DNA of 36,849 bases from Chloroflexota bacterium (GTDB lineage: Bacteria; Chloroflexota; UBA11872). The stretch covers positions 1 to 36,849 of the forward strand of contig WTFW01000080.1 in the NCBI GenBank assembly GCA_011523785.1, read 5' to 3'. How positions within the stretch are numbered: the stretch's first letter is position 1; each line of letters opens with the position of its first letter. This document shows, piece after piece, positions 1 through 7,854 of this stretch. Both the position numbers and the translations under genes were made by a program. The notes below the pieces were generated by a model, which saw only the letters and a list, made by a program, of their open reading frames with translations, searched no databases and was not told the DNA's origin.

Positions 1-1225
1 GCATGTACGCTTGCGCCACCCAGTTGCCGGGATGGTCATGCGGGTACCGGTATCCCACGCTCTGGCCGTGCGCCTCCGCCAGCCCCGGATGCGCCGCCCC
101 CCGCAGATGCAGCGGGACCTCCACGTTCGCCCCCCGGCGAATCGCCTGCTCCGCCGCCCCCAGCGCCCGCCCGGCCGCGTTGCTCTTGGGCGCCGCCGCC
201 AGGTAGATCGTGGCCTGCGCCAGCGCGTATCGTGCTTCCGGCAGGCCCAGGCGCTCCACCGCGCTCGCCGCCGCCACCGCCAGCGGCAGCGCTTGCGGGT
301 CCGCGTTCCCGATGTCCTCCGACGCCAGGATCACAATCCGCCGCGCCATAAACTCCGGCGCCTCGCCCCCGTCCAGCATCTTCGCCAGCCAGAATAGCGC
401 CGCGTCGGGATCCGATCCCCGCACGCTCTTGATGTACGCCGAAATCGTGTCGTAGTGCTCGTCCGCCGCCCGGTCGTACCGCACCTGCCGCGTCAGCGCC
501 GCCTCCGTCGCGACATCTACCGTCACGCAATCCAGCCCGCGTTCCCGCGCAAACGCCGCCGCCGCCTCGATCCAGTTCAGCGCCACCCGTGCGTCCCCGC
601 CCGATGCCGCCACCGCCTGCTCCACGGCCTTGTCGTCAAATCCTGGCGCGTCCTCGCCCAGCCCGTCCGCCGAGCCAAGCGCTCGTCGAACTATGGCCCG
701 CAGGTCCCCGGCCTCGAGCGGCTGCAACCGCAGCACCCGCATCCGCGACAGCAGTGGCGCGTTCAGCTCGAAATACGGGTTCTCCGTTGTCGCGCCCCAC
801 AACGCGATCACCCCGTCCTCCACCGCCGGTAGCAGTACGTCCTGCTGCGCCTTGTTGAAGCGGTGAATCTCGTCCAGGAACACCAATGTCCGCTTGCGGT
901 ACATGTCCCGGTCGCTCGCCGCCTGCGCGATCACCCCGCGCACGTCCCGCACTGTGGCCGACACCGCGCTCAGTTCCACAAACCTCCGCTCGGTCATCGC
1001 CGCTGCGATCCGCGCCAGGCTCGTCTTACCCGTCCCTGGTGATCCCCACAGCACCACCGACCACATCTCGTCGCGTTCCAGCGCCATCCGCAACGGCGCG
1101 CCCGAACCCACCAGGTCGGCGTGCCCGCTGAACTCGTCCAGCGACCGCGGTCGCATCCGCGCCGCCAGCGGCATCGCCGCCTGCTGGGCCTCGGCGCCGG
1201 CGTGGGCGAACAGGTCCTTAGTCAT
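1..1225 (-). CDS. rarA: Replication-associated recombination protein A (RarA/MgsA), 3' end cut by window
   Basis: AAA+ ATPase of the RarA/MgsA/WRNIP1 family, which acts at stalled replication forks and is related to clamp loaders and RuvB. The frame was read by hand from the complement: ATG at 1225 and 408 open codons running off the window start, so the C-terminus is missing (the E. coli protein is about 447 residues). Visible motifs are Walker A GSPGTGKT (residues 61-68), Walker B LVFLDEIHRF (about 114-123), sensor-1 ATTENP (145-150), and the family C-terminal stretch with MARRIVILASEDIGNADP and then HLRGAAHPG. The start overlaps the end of the upstream DUF4129 gene by 8 bases, which suggests translational coupling. 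Identity is secure. The link to the envelope cluster upstream looks positional rather than functional. Confidence 0.96.
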   Translation of the reverse strand, partial: MTKDLFAHAGAEAQQAAMPLAARMRPRSLDEFSGHADLVGSGAPLRMALERDEMWSVVLWGSPGTGKTSLARIAAAMTERRFVELSAVSATVRDVRGVIAQAASDRDMYRKRTLVFLDEIHRFNKAQQDVLLPAVEDGVIALWGATTENPYFELNAPLLSRMRVLRLQPLEAGDLRAIVRRALGSADGLGEDAPGFDDKAVEQAVAASGGDARVALNWIEAAAAFARERGLDCVTVDVATEAALTRQVRYDRAADEHYDTISAYIKSVRGSDPDAALFWLAKMLDGGEAPEFMARRIVILASEDIGNADPQALPLAVAAASAVERLGLPEARYALAQATIYLAAAPKSNAAGRALGAAEQAIRRGANVEVPLHLRGAAHPGLAEAHGQSVGYRYPHDHPGNWVAQAYM

Positions 1226-2801
1226 CCGGCGGGGCCTGCAGGGCCCGGCCAACCTCCGCCTGCAGGCGGCGCGCCCGCTCCACGCCGTGATCTGGTCCAA
1301 GTTCCGGCGCATAGCGGGCGGCCATGTACATCTCCGTCAAGCCGTCCACCGCGGATGCCGCCCCGCGATATCGCGCGGCCAGTCGCTCGCGATACTCGTT
1401 GGGCGTCGCCGACGGCCCCCGGTGCACGCCGCGCGACGACGCCTCGTCTACCGTCTCCGCGTAGATCTCGTGCAGCTGCTGACGCACCGTCCCAGCTCCC
1501 CTTCGCCGCATCGATGAGAAGCTCGCCTGCATTGCTCGCCGCCGACCGGCCAGCGCCCGCACGGACGCCCCCACCGCCTGCGCCACCGTACGGGTCCATC
1601 CAAACAGTCCAAGAATCGATGCCAGCAGCGCCTGCAGGATCAACAGCAGGTGCGTCAGCAGCGAGCGGCTGGCTCGCTGCGCCGACACTCGCTGGTAATT
1701 CCGCTGCACCGCCCGGAATAGCCAGTACAGCGAAAACCCGCCGGCGATCAACACGATGATCGCGGCTATGAACAGCCCGAAGTCGATACCCTCGCCCTCG
1801 GCCTGCAACAGCTCCTCGGGCGGTAGCGGTTCGGCGAACCCCCCGCCCTCCGGCCGCATCAGCTCGATCAGTCGCGCGATCAGGCTCAGGATCAGCAGCC
1901 CAAACGCCAGTATGATCCGCGCCACCCACAGCATTCCGTCCAGGATCAGCAGACCGAATCCCGCAAACAGGTCCGTGTCCGCCGCCGGAATCAGTAGCGC
2001 TACCACCAGCGCCACCACCAGCAGAAAGATCGCCGACCGGATCCACGTCCCCGTCAACCCCGGCGCCTGCGCCGCCAGCTCCAACGACCACTGCGAGGTC
2101 CGTCGCACCAGGTTCGCGTAGCTCAGCAGCAGCAGCACGCTCACGTAGTACAGCACCATGATGACCAGCGCCGCCTGCACCACGCCTGCTTGCTGCGTCT
2201 CCGATCCCACCGCCACGTTGAACGCCGTCAACCCAACCAGGATTCCTCCGGCCGTCGCCGCCAGCTGCGTCAGTTCGCCAATCGCCGCCGAGCGGTCCAC
2301 ATACCGCCCTCGGTCGCTCAGCCACTCGTAGTACTGCGGCGAGCGCTTGGACGGCGGAATCTCCGATCGCTGCGGATGCAGCAGCTCGATGTTGCGCAGC
2401 ACCCGCATCCCGGCCATCCACGTCAGTGCCAGGATTGTGATCAGCATCAGCGACGTCAGGTCCAGCAGCCCGCCCACGATGCCCAGCGCCCCGTCGCGGG
2501 CATCCGGCGGCGCCCCAAAGAACGCCGTGATGCGCACCAGCAGCAGGATCGGCACCACCAGCGCCGCCCAGTGCTTCCAGCTATAGCTCCCGGCCGAGTG
2601 CCGCCCGCCGTACGCCGCCACGATCATCGACACCACGAACACCAGCGTCATGATCACCAGGAACGCGTACGCCCGATCCGCGCCGACCGTGATCGTCTGC
2701 ATCCACAGGGTCAGCCCTGCGCCGAACAGCCCGAAGCAGAGGGTGGCGATCGCCCCCAGGATGGTCCGGCTAAACGGCCGCTCGGTCGTCTCGCCAGACA
2801 C
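1218..2801 (-). CDS. Multi-pass membrane protein with C-terminal DUF4129 domain
   Basis: Integral membrane protein of about 527 residues. The N-terminal two thirds contain many hydrophobic helices (for example LGAIATLCFGLFGAGLTLW, then AYAFLVIMTLVFVVSMIVAA). The cytoplasmic C-terminal 100 residues carry the DUF4129 pattern: a basic helix, HEIYAETVDEASSRG, then TPNEYRERLA and a final LTEMYMAARYAPE. DUF4129 is usually found at the end of TgpA-like transglutaminase membrane proteins beside MoxR and DUF58. No transglutaminase Cys-His-Asp domain is visible here, so this is the membrane/DUF4129 form only. The frame stays open to a TTG at 2828, but I chose GTG at 2801 because AAGGAG lies 7 bases upstream. 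It overlaps the end of the DUF58 gene by 32 bases. Its exact role is unknown; involvement in envelope protein or polysaccharide assembly is inferred from the cluster. Confidence 0.85.
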   Translation of the reverse strand: MSGETTERPFSRTILGAIATLCFGLFGAGLTLWMQTITVGADRAYAFLVIMTLVFVVSMIVAAYGGRHSAGSYSWKHWAALVVPILLLVRITAFFGAPPDARDGALGIVGGLLDLTSLMLITILALTWMAGMRVLRNIELLHPQRSEIPPSKRSPQYYEWLSDRGRYVDRSAAIGELTQLAATAGGILVGLTAFNVAVGSETQQAGVVQAALVIMVLYYVSVLLLLSYANLVRRTSQWSLELAAQAPGLTGTWIRSAIFLLVVALVVALLIPAADTDLFAGFGLLILDGMLWVARIILAFGLLILSLIARLIELMRPEGGGFAEPLPPEELLQAEGEGIDFGLFIAAIIVLIAGGFSLYWLFRAVQRNYQRVSAQRASRSLLTHLLLILQALLASILGLFGWTRTVAQAVGASVRALAGRRRAMQASFSSMRRRGAGTVRQQLHEIYAETVDEASSRGVHRGPSATPNEYRERLAARYRGAASAVDGLTEMYMAARYAPELGPDHGVERARRLQAEVGRALQAPPDD

Positions 2802-4011
2802 GCACGTGCTCCTTGTCCGTAATCGCAAACGCCGTCAGGCCGGCGGACCGTGCGGCCCCGGCCGCCAGCGTGGCCGCCGATCCGTCCGTAAACACCACGA
2901 TCACCCGGTGGCCCAGTTTGCGCTGCGCCACCAGGCTCGCCAACAACTCGTTCGACCGCAGCCCCGTCAGCACGATCAGCGTCGCTCCCCACGGCAACGA
3001 CCGGCCCGCCGTAGTCACCGCCTGCCCCGCGTTCTCTCCCGCCAGCAACTCCACCCGCGCCAGCAGGTCCAGGCAGGACATCAGGTGCCCCCGTCCCCGA
3101 CCGATGGGAACGTGGGGAACTCGTCCGGCCATCCGCTCCCGCATCTCCTCGTGCGAACTGCCGCGCACGCCGCCCAGGTAGATCGGGTCCAGCCCGTTAA
3201 CCACGATCCCCACGCTCTGACGGTTCTCCAGCATGAACGTCGCCAGCGACGCTCCCGCCGTAACGGCCATCTCCGAGGCCGGCCCCCGCCACATCCGGCT
3301 GTAGCTCGCGTGGTCCAGGTCCACCAGGATCTGCACTTCGTGACTCACCGCCGGCTCCAGGTTCCGCACCATCAGGTGCCCCACCGCCGCCGTCGCCTTC
3401 CAGTTGATCAGCCGCTGCGAATCCCCCGGCTCATAGTCACGCGACCCCACCACCCGGATCGGATCGTGATAAATCCGCTGGTGCGACCGCATATCTCCAA
3501 ACGGCGTGTTCGACTCCACCTGGAAGGCCTCGATCGGCACCACCTGCGGATACACGATCACGAACTCCGCCGTATCGATGAGCAGATCCTGGCTGGACAG
3601 CCCGAACACATCGCCAAACCGAACCTGCAACGGCCCCAGCCGGTGATATCCACGATGCGTGGCCGGCAGCGTGTACTCGATGGTGGTCGAACCTTTGGGC
3701 CGCAGTCGTACCACCTGCCGAAGCGCGTCATACGTCGCGATCCGCGTCGGCAACGCCTCTCGCACGCTCAGCCAGGGCACCGGCAACAGCGACTGGTTCT
3801 CGATGTGGATCGTCACCGCCACCGTCTCGTCCTGAAACACGCGCTGCGGAAACTCCCGCCGCACCCGCAACCCCCGCCGCATCCGCCACACCCACAGATG
3901 CGTCAGCACCAGCACTGCAATCAGCAGATACGAAGCCAGGAACAGAAAGGGAATCCGCGTAAAGAACGCCGCCCCCAGCAGCACCAGCGTCAGAATGATC
4001 AGGCTAGGCAT
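2770..4011 (-). CDS. DUF58 domain-containing protein (vWA-like fold)
   Basis: Protein of 413 residues. The N-terminus has two closely spaced hydrophobic segments (about residues 3-15 and 20-40), followed by a beta-rich domain and the DUF58 signature RDYEPGDSQRLINWKATA at roughly residues 190-210, the most conserved part of the family. The C-terminal half has a von Willebrand A-like arrangement, with VQILVDLDHASYSRMW resembling the metal-site strand and later TLIVLTGLRS. DUF58 proteins work with MoxR AAA+ ATPases and membrane DUF4129/transglutaminase proteins. Their biochemical activity is mostly undefined. The start is ATG at 4011. A repeat-bearing gap separates it from the upstream moxR, which is unusual because these genes are normally adjacent. 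Confidence 0.9.
   Translation of the reverse strand: MPSLIILTLVLLGAAFFTRIPFLFLASYLLIAVLVLTHLWVWRMRRGLRVRREFPQRVFQDETVAVTIHIENQSLLPVPWLSVREALPTRIATYDALRQVVRLRPKGSTTIEYTLPATHRGYHRLGPLQVRFGDVFGLSSQDLLIDTAEFVIVYPQVVPIEAFQVESNTPFGDMRSHQRIYHDPIRVVGSRDYEPGDSQRLINWKATAAVGHLMVRNLEPAVSHEVQILVDLDHASYSRMWRGPASEMAVTAGASLATFMLENRQSVGIVVNGLDPIYLGGVRGSSHEEMRERMAGRVPHVPIGRGRGHLMSCLDLLARVELLAGENAGQAVTTAGRSLPWGATLIVLTGLRSNELLASLVAQRKLGHRVIVVFTDGSAATLAAGAARSAGLTAFAITDKEHVRVWRDDRAAV
2809..2814 (-). promoter_or_regulatory. Ribosome binding site fixing the GTG start of the DUF4129 gene
   Basis: AAGGAG on the minus strand, 7 bases before the GTG at 2801-2799. This is one of the strongest Shine-Dalgarno matches in the window. 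It lies inside the end of the DUF58 reading frame and decides against the longer TTG start at 2828. Confidence 0.75.
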
Positions 4012-4048
4012 GCCATACGTCTTCCTGACCTGAGACCTCTGGCCAACT

Positions 4049-4240
4049 CCCCGCGTCCTCGAAAGTGCGGCGGCCCTTCACCCTCTCCTGCGGCCTTTAC
4101 ATAACCCCGCCTCGACCTCGAAAGCGGAGCGGCTCTTTCTCCCTCTCCCTCTGGAGACCGTTGCAAAACCCCGCCTCGACCGTGAAATCTGGGCGGCTCT
4201 TTCTCCCTCTCCCTCTGGGAGAGGGTCGGGGTGAGGGTCT
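4049..4240. repeat. Threefold degenerate tandem repeat (56- and 64-base periods) with palindromic core
   Basis: Within the 367-base gap between moxR and DUF58 (4012-4378), three diverged copies begin with CCCCGC at 4049, 4105 and 4169. The two later copies share CCCCGCCTCGACC, then a gaaa, then GCGGCTCTTTCTCCCTCTCC and CTCTGG almost exactly. The third copy continues into the self-complementary sequence at 4205-4225 and then tcggggtgagggtc. The core strongly resembles the pyrimidine-rich 'ccctctccctctgggagaggg' element scattered through intergenic regions of many unrelated GC-rich bacteria and often mistranslated as LSQREREK-type peptides. That resemblance is from memory and was not searched. 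The rest of the gap (4241-4378) shows no convincing gene. Confidence 0.75.
4205..4225. terminator. Perfect 9-bp hairpin in moxR-DUF58 gap; possible terminator or mRNA-stabilising element
   Basis: CCCTCTCCC at 4205-4213 pairs without mismatch with GGGAGAGGG at 4217-4225 across a three-base loop. For the minus-strand transcript it lies about 150 bases after the moxR stop and about 190 bases before the DUF58 start. No uridine run follows on either strand, so it is not a classical intrinsic terminator. It could attenuate or stabilise the message between the two genes, or simply be the palindromic core of the surrounding repeat. Confidence 0.45.
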
Positions 4241-4378
4241 TCCGGGCAGCCAGCCTCGGGTTACGCAAGGGTTTGCGACCGGGGCTGGATCGGGCCACAT
4301 CCGTGACGGTGAACTCCACCGTGCCGGATTCGCGAACGCTCGCGAGCACCCAGGGCATTGGTCAACTGCTGCAGAAAA

Positions 4379-5350
4379 TCAGGTGGCCTCGCCATCTTCG
4401 TCAACCAGGCGCAACTCGGTCGACTCCATCAGCGAGCGCACCAGCGCATCCGACGTAACCCCGCGCAGCGAATGCTCGGCCGACACCAACACACGATGGG
4501 CCAGGATCGATGGCGCCAACTCCTTCACGTCATCCGGCAGCACGTAACTGCGGCCCCGAATGGCCGCCAGGGCCTGCGCGGCCCGATGTAACGCCAGCGA
4601 GCCGCGCGGGCTGGCGCCCAGGGCAACTTCCGGTCGGTCGCGCGTGGCTCGCACCAGGCGCAGCAGGAACTCGATCACCGTGTCGTCAACATGCACGTCG
4701 CCCACGCCTCGCTGCAAGTCGGCCAGCGTCTGGAGATCCGAAACCTGTTGCAGGTCGTCGATCGGGTGCCCATGCCGCTGCCCATCCAGAACGTTCCGCT
4801 CGTCGGCGAACGTCGGATACCCCAGCGACAACCGCATCATGAAACGGTCCAGCTGCGCCTCCGGCAGCGGGAAGGTCCCCTCGAACTCCACCGGATTCTG
4901 TGTCGCCAGCACGATGAAGGGCGTCGGCAGCGGTCGCGACACTCCGTCTGCGCTGACCTGCGTTTCGCTCATCGCCTCCAGCAGCGCCGACTGCGTCCGC
5001 GGCGTCGCCCTGTTGATCTCGTCCGCCAGCAACACGTTTGCGAACACCGGTCCGGCCCGAAACTCGAACTCCCCGGACTTCTGGTTGTAGACCGATACGC
5101 CCGTCACGTCATTCGGCAGCAGGTCGGGCGTGAACTGGATGCGCCGGAATTCGCCGCCGAGCGAAATCGCAATCGACCGCGCCAGCATCGTTTTCCCGGT
5201 GCCAGGCACGTCGTCCAGCAGCACGTGACCCCGGCACAGCAGCGCCACCAGGATGCGCTCGATCTCGGCCTCTTTGCCCAGAATGACCTTGCCGACATTC
5301 GTGCTCAGGGTCTGGCGCAATTCGGCAAATGGGGCCGGGTCAATGGCCAC
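4379..5350 (-). CDS. MoxR family AAA+ ATPase (copy 1)
   Basis: MoxR-type AAA+ ATPase of 323 residues, a likely chaperone that remodels partner proteins together with DUF58/vWA proteins. Walker A is in DDVPGTGKT (residues 46-54), Walker B VLLADEINRA (107-115), then sensor-1 VLATQNPVEFEG and the family motif [13 protein letters not shown]. The C-terminal lid has [18 protein letters not shown]. The start is GTG at 5350, supported by GGAGG at 5361-5357 with a 6-base spacer. It lies 18 bases downstream of htrA on the same strand, so the two are probably cotranscribed, which links protease and chaperone in an envelope-stress context (inference). A second MoxR is encoded at 8470-9417. Confidence 0.95.
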   Translation of the reverse strand: MAIDPAPFAELRQTLSTNVGKVILGKEAEIERILVALLCRGHVLLDDVPGTGKTMLARSIAISLGGEFRRIQFTPDLLPNDVTGVSVYNQKSGEFEFRAGPVFANVLLADEINRATPRTQSALLEAMSETQVSADGVSRPLPTPFIVLATQNPVEFEGTFPLPEAQLDRFMMRLSLGYPTFADERNVLDGQRHGHPIDDLQQVSDLQTLADLQRGVGDVHVDDTVIEFLLRLVRATRDRPEVALGASPRGSLALHRAAQALAAIRGRSYVLPDDVKELAPSILAHRVLVSAEHSLRGVTSDALVRSLMESTELRLVDEDGEAT

Positions 5351-5368
5351 TCCGAGCCTCCGTTCTAC

Positions 5369-6580
5369 CTATGGATCGGGGCGGCGCCCCAATCTAATCC
5401 GAGTTTCCCGCGGCTGATCGTCGCCGCCCGGTCGGATATACCGAACTTCGACCTCATCACCCGGCCCGTACTTTGCCAGAATGCGGCTCAGCGCGCCCGC
5501 ATCGGGCACCACGGCCTCGCCAATAGCAACCAGAATGTCACCCGGCCGCAGGCCGCCCTCATCGGCCGGGCTTCCGGCGGTCACCTGCAGCGCGACGATC
5601 CCCTGGCTCACCGGGAGATCGAACTGCCGCGCCACGCTGCGAGTGATCGTGGCTGGTGCCAGCCCAAGGAAGCCTCGCTCGACCTGGCCGCTCTCGATCA
5701 ACTCGGCGATGATCGGTTTGGCGCCGTCAATCGCGATCGCGAATCCGATACCCGCGAACGATCCCGCCCCTGCGGAGTTCACCCCCACGACTTCGCCATA
5801 GCGATTCAGTAAGGGGCCGCCGCTATTCCCGGGGTTGATCGAGGCGTCGGTCTGAATCAGGTCGCTGAGCGTCAGGCGCTGGGTCCCCACGTTCGTGATC
5901 GCCCGGTCAAGCGCGCTAACCACGCCCACGGTCACCGTCGGTCCGCCTGGCAGATCGAGCGCATGCCCGATCGCGACAACGGACTCGCCGATCCGAAGAT
6001 CCCCGGACCGGCCGAGCGCAATCGGCGGCAGGCCGGAGGCATCCACGCGCAACACCGCCAGGTCGGTCTGCGGATCGCGGCCAACCACCGTTGCGTCGTA
6101 CAGATCCCCCGCGTCGGTCGTCACCACGATCTGCTCCGCGCTGGCTACCACGTGGTTGTTGGTGACGATCAGGCCCCCGGCATCGATTACGAATCCCGTG
6201 CCAACGCCGCCGGACGGTACCGTTCGACCGCTGTTGTCGCGGGCAACCGACTCCGTGGCAACGTGCACGATCGACGGGCGAGCCAGTTGCACCAGGTCCT
6301 CGGTCCGGAGTTCCTGCCGCATGTCGGACCTCGAACGCGTCGGCGCCGAAGTCCCAACCCTGGTCAACGTTGCCACGTCGAGTCGTGTTGGTGGTAAGAC
6401 GCTCGCGGGAATCCGGGCCTGCGTTATCCCGGTCGGCTTCGCCTCAACCTGACTGGCTGGTTCCCGCCCGGTCGGATCACCTGACGACAGCCCCATGCGG
6501 TCAAGCGTCTGGCATGCGGCGACCACGGCGATCAGCGCGGCAACCAGCCCGCCGGCGCACAGGAATCGCGCCAGCCGCAT
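5369..6580 (-). CDS. HtrA/DegP-like serine protease, predicted lipoprotein
   Basis: Trypsin-like serine protease with one C-terminal PDZ domain, 403 residues from the ATG at 6580. The N-terminus is a lipoprotein signal: MRLARF, a hydrophobic core, then VAAC with the lipidated cysteine predicted at residue 23. A linker to about residue 90 precedes the protease domain. The catalytic triad is His143 (TNNHVV), Asp173 (TDLAVLRV) and Ser253 (NPGNSGGP). The PDZ domain spans about 302-398 and includes GSPADEGGLRPGDILVAIG. Such enzymes degrade or hold misfolded proteins outside the cytoplasmic membrane. The frame remains open upstream to 6853, but those codons run antisense to the gene starting at 6671 and look non-coding; ATG at 6604 is an alternative start. 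Lipid anchoring instead of a transmembrane anchor is less common in this family. Confidence 0.93.
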   Translation of the reverse strand: MRLARFLCAGGLVAALIAVVAACQTLDRMGLSSGDPTGREPASQVEAKPTGITQARIPASVLPPTRLDVATLTRVGTSAPTRSRSDMRQELRTEDLVQLARPSIVHVATESVARDNSGRTVPSGGVGTGFVIDAGGLIVTNNHVVASAEQIVVTTDAGDLYDATVVGRDPQTDLAVLRVDASGLPPIALGRSGDLRIGESVVAIGHALDLPGGPTVTVGVVSALDRAITNVGTQRLTLSDLIQTDASINPGNSGGPLLNRYGEVVGVNSAGAGSFAGIGFAIAIDGAKPIIAELIESGQVERGFLGLAPATITRSVARQFDLPVSQGIVALQVTAGSPADEGGLRPGDILVAIGEAVVPDAGALSRILAKYGPGDEVEVRYIRPGGDDQPRETRIRLGRRPDP

Positions 6581-6640
6581 CGTCCCGCCCACACATCGGT
6601 CCATGCCTCTAACCTGACCGCTGGCAGGTACGATTTCAGC

Positions 6641-6659
6641 GAGAACGACTACCGTTCTC
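6641..6659. promoter_or_regulatory. Perfect 7-bp dyad upstream of the unknown-nadC pair
   Basis: GAGAACG at 6641-6647 and CGTTCTC at 6653-6659 form a perfect inverted repeat around ACTAC. It sits 11 bases before the ATG at 6671, in the 66-base region between divergent htrA and the nadC pair. It could be a repressor operator serving one or both directions, or an RNA hairpin sequestering the start of the 99-residue gene. No matching regulator is encoded in the window. The half-site spacing does not match the usual Gram-positive LexA box. Confidence 0.45.
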
Positions 6660-6670
6660 ACCAAACCCTT

Positions 6671-6970
6671 ATGAACGCGAGCCCAAGCGACCCTGAGGCC
6701 TTCCTGCAGCCGGGCGCCATAACCTTGCCCAAGGGTGACTGGTACGTGGAACCGCCCGTCGACGGCGACTACGACGTCAGCGCCCAGACGGACGGCGCGC
6801 GCGGTCAGTACATCAGCATGACCTATCCCGACGGCTTCCAGGCCTGCGTCCACATCGACGACTTGGGCGTCCTGCGCTGCCAGCTCTACCGCTACAACGG
6901 CGCCTGGCCCTGCGACGTCGACTACGCCAACCTGCGCATCCGCTTCCGCGGCGTCCCGCGCCCCGTATGA
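6671..6970 (+). CDS. Unknown small protein translationally coupled to nadC
   Basis: Protein of 99 residues with no family I recognise. It is acidic, rich in Tyr, Asp and Gly, has no signal peptide or transmembrane segment, and looks like a small beta-rich soluble domain (GDWYVEPPVDGDYDV, then QYISMTYPDGFQACVHIDDLG, then a C-terminal LRIRFRGVPRPV). Three cysteines occur in ACVHIDDLGVLRC and WPCD. Its stop overlaps the nadC start in an ATGA arrangement, which argues that it is real and co-translated with NadC. A role in NAD synthesis or its control is inference from position only. Codon use looks like that of the neighbouring genes. Confidence 0.75.
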   Translation: MNASPSDPEAFLQPGAITLPKGDWYVEPPVDGDYDVSAQTDGARGQYISMTYPDGFQACVHIDDLGVLRCQLYRYNGAWPCDVDYANLRIRFRGVPRPV

Positions 6971-7821
6971 AGTCCCCCGCGCCGCCCGGCGACGCCATCG
7001 CCCGGGCGGTCGCCCTCGCCCTGGCCGAAGACATCGGCGCCGGCGATCGCACCAGCCAGTCCGTGGTCCCCGAGCACTCCCGCTTCCGCGCCGCCCTCAC
7101 CGCCCGCGAACCGCTCACCCTGGCCGGCCTGCCGGTCGTCCACGAGGTCTACCGGCAACTCGGCGACCCCGAGGCCCTCGACGACGCCAGCCCCGAAGGT
7201 TCCCAGCTCCAGCCCGGCGAAGTCGCCGGAGTCATCGATACCAACGCCCGCCTGGCCCTCACCGGCGAACGCACCGCCCTCAACTTCCTCCAGCGCCTCA
7301 GCGGAATCGCCACGCTCACCCGCACGTTCGTCGAAGAGGTCGCCGGAACCGGCGCCTCCATCCTCGACACCCGCAAGACCGTCCCCGGCCTCCGCGCCCT
7401 GGACAAGTACGCCGTCGCCCTGGGCGGCGGCGTCAACCACCGCTTCGGTTTATTCGACGCTGTCCTCATCAAGGACAACCACATTGCCGCGGCCGGCGGC
7501 GTCACCGCCGCCCTGCGTGCCGCACACGCGGCCAACCGCAACGGCGTTCGCGTCCAGATCGAGGTCGACACGCTCGACCAGCTCGACGAAGCCCTGGCCG
7601 CCGGCGCTGAATTCGTCCTCCTCGACAACATGACCCCGGCCCAGGTTCACACGGCCGTCAACCGAACGGCCGGTCGCGCCCGCCTGGAGGTCAGCGGTCT
7701 CGTTAACCTCGGCAACGTCCGCGCCTACGCCGAAACCGGCGTCGACGACATCTCCATCGGCGCACTCACCCACTCCGCCCGCGCCGTCGACATCGGACTG
7801 GACGCTACCGAACTCCTCTAA
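6967..7821 (+). CDS. nadC: Nicotinate-nucleotide diphosphorylase (carboxylating)
   Basis: Quinolinate phosphoribosyltransferase of 284 residues, the usual family length. It converts quinolinate and PRPP to nicotinate mononucleotide, CO2 and pyrophosphate in de novo NAD synthesis. Conserved elements are EDIGAGDRTS near the N-terminus, ERTALNFLQRLSGIAT (101-116), DTRKTVPGLRALDKYAV (134-150), GGGVNHRFGL (153-162), IKDNHI (168-173), the EVDTLDQ strand and the C-terminal DDISIGALTHS. These include the basic residues that bind quinolinate and phosphate. nadA and nadB are not in the window; the upstream partner is the unknown 99-residue protein, overlapping by 4 bases. Confidence 0.97.
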   Translation: MKSPAPPGDAIARAVALALAEDIGAGDRTSQSVVPEHSRFRAALTAREPLTLAGLPVVHEVYRQLGDPEALDDASPEGSQLQPGEVAGVIDTNARLALTGERTALNFLQRLSGIATLTRTFVEEVAGTGASILDTRKTVPGLRALDKYAVALGGGVNHRFGLFDAVLIKDNHIAAAGGVTAALRAAHAANRNGVRVQIEVDTLDQLDEALAAGAEFVLLDNMTPAQVHTAVNRTAGRARLEVSGLVNLGNVRAYAETGVDDISIGALTHSARAVDIGLDATELL

Positions 7822-7854
7822 CCGTCCATCCCAATCGGTCGACAGAACCGCCGC

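Noticed and set aside
2650-4104. Long plus-strand open frame (484 codons) antisense to DUF58
   Set aside because: His/Arg/Pro-rich composition typical of the antisense of a GC-rich gene. The minus-strand DUF58 gene explains the region.
3999-4358. Minus-strand 119-codon open frame in the moxR-DUF58 gap
   Set aside because: Its translation is mostly the repeat read as protein (LSQREREKE-type and RGRGG-type runs) and it overlaps the DUF58 start. No family resemblance.
6641-6659. LexA/SOS box interpretation of the dyad
   Set aside because: The GAAC and GTTC half-sites are separated by seven bases rather than the four of the Gram-positive box, and the neighbouring genes are not SOS genes.
6581-6853. 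N-terminal extension of the HtrA frame
   Set aside because: It precedes a good lipoprotein signal peptide and is antisense to the 99-residue gene at 6671.
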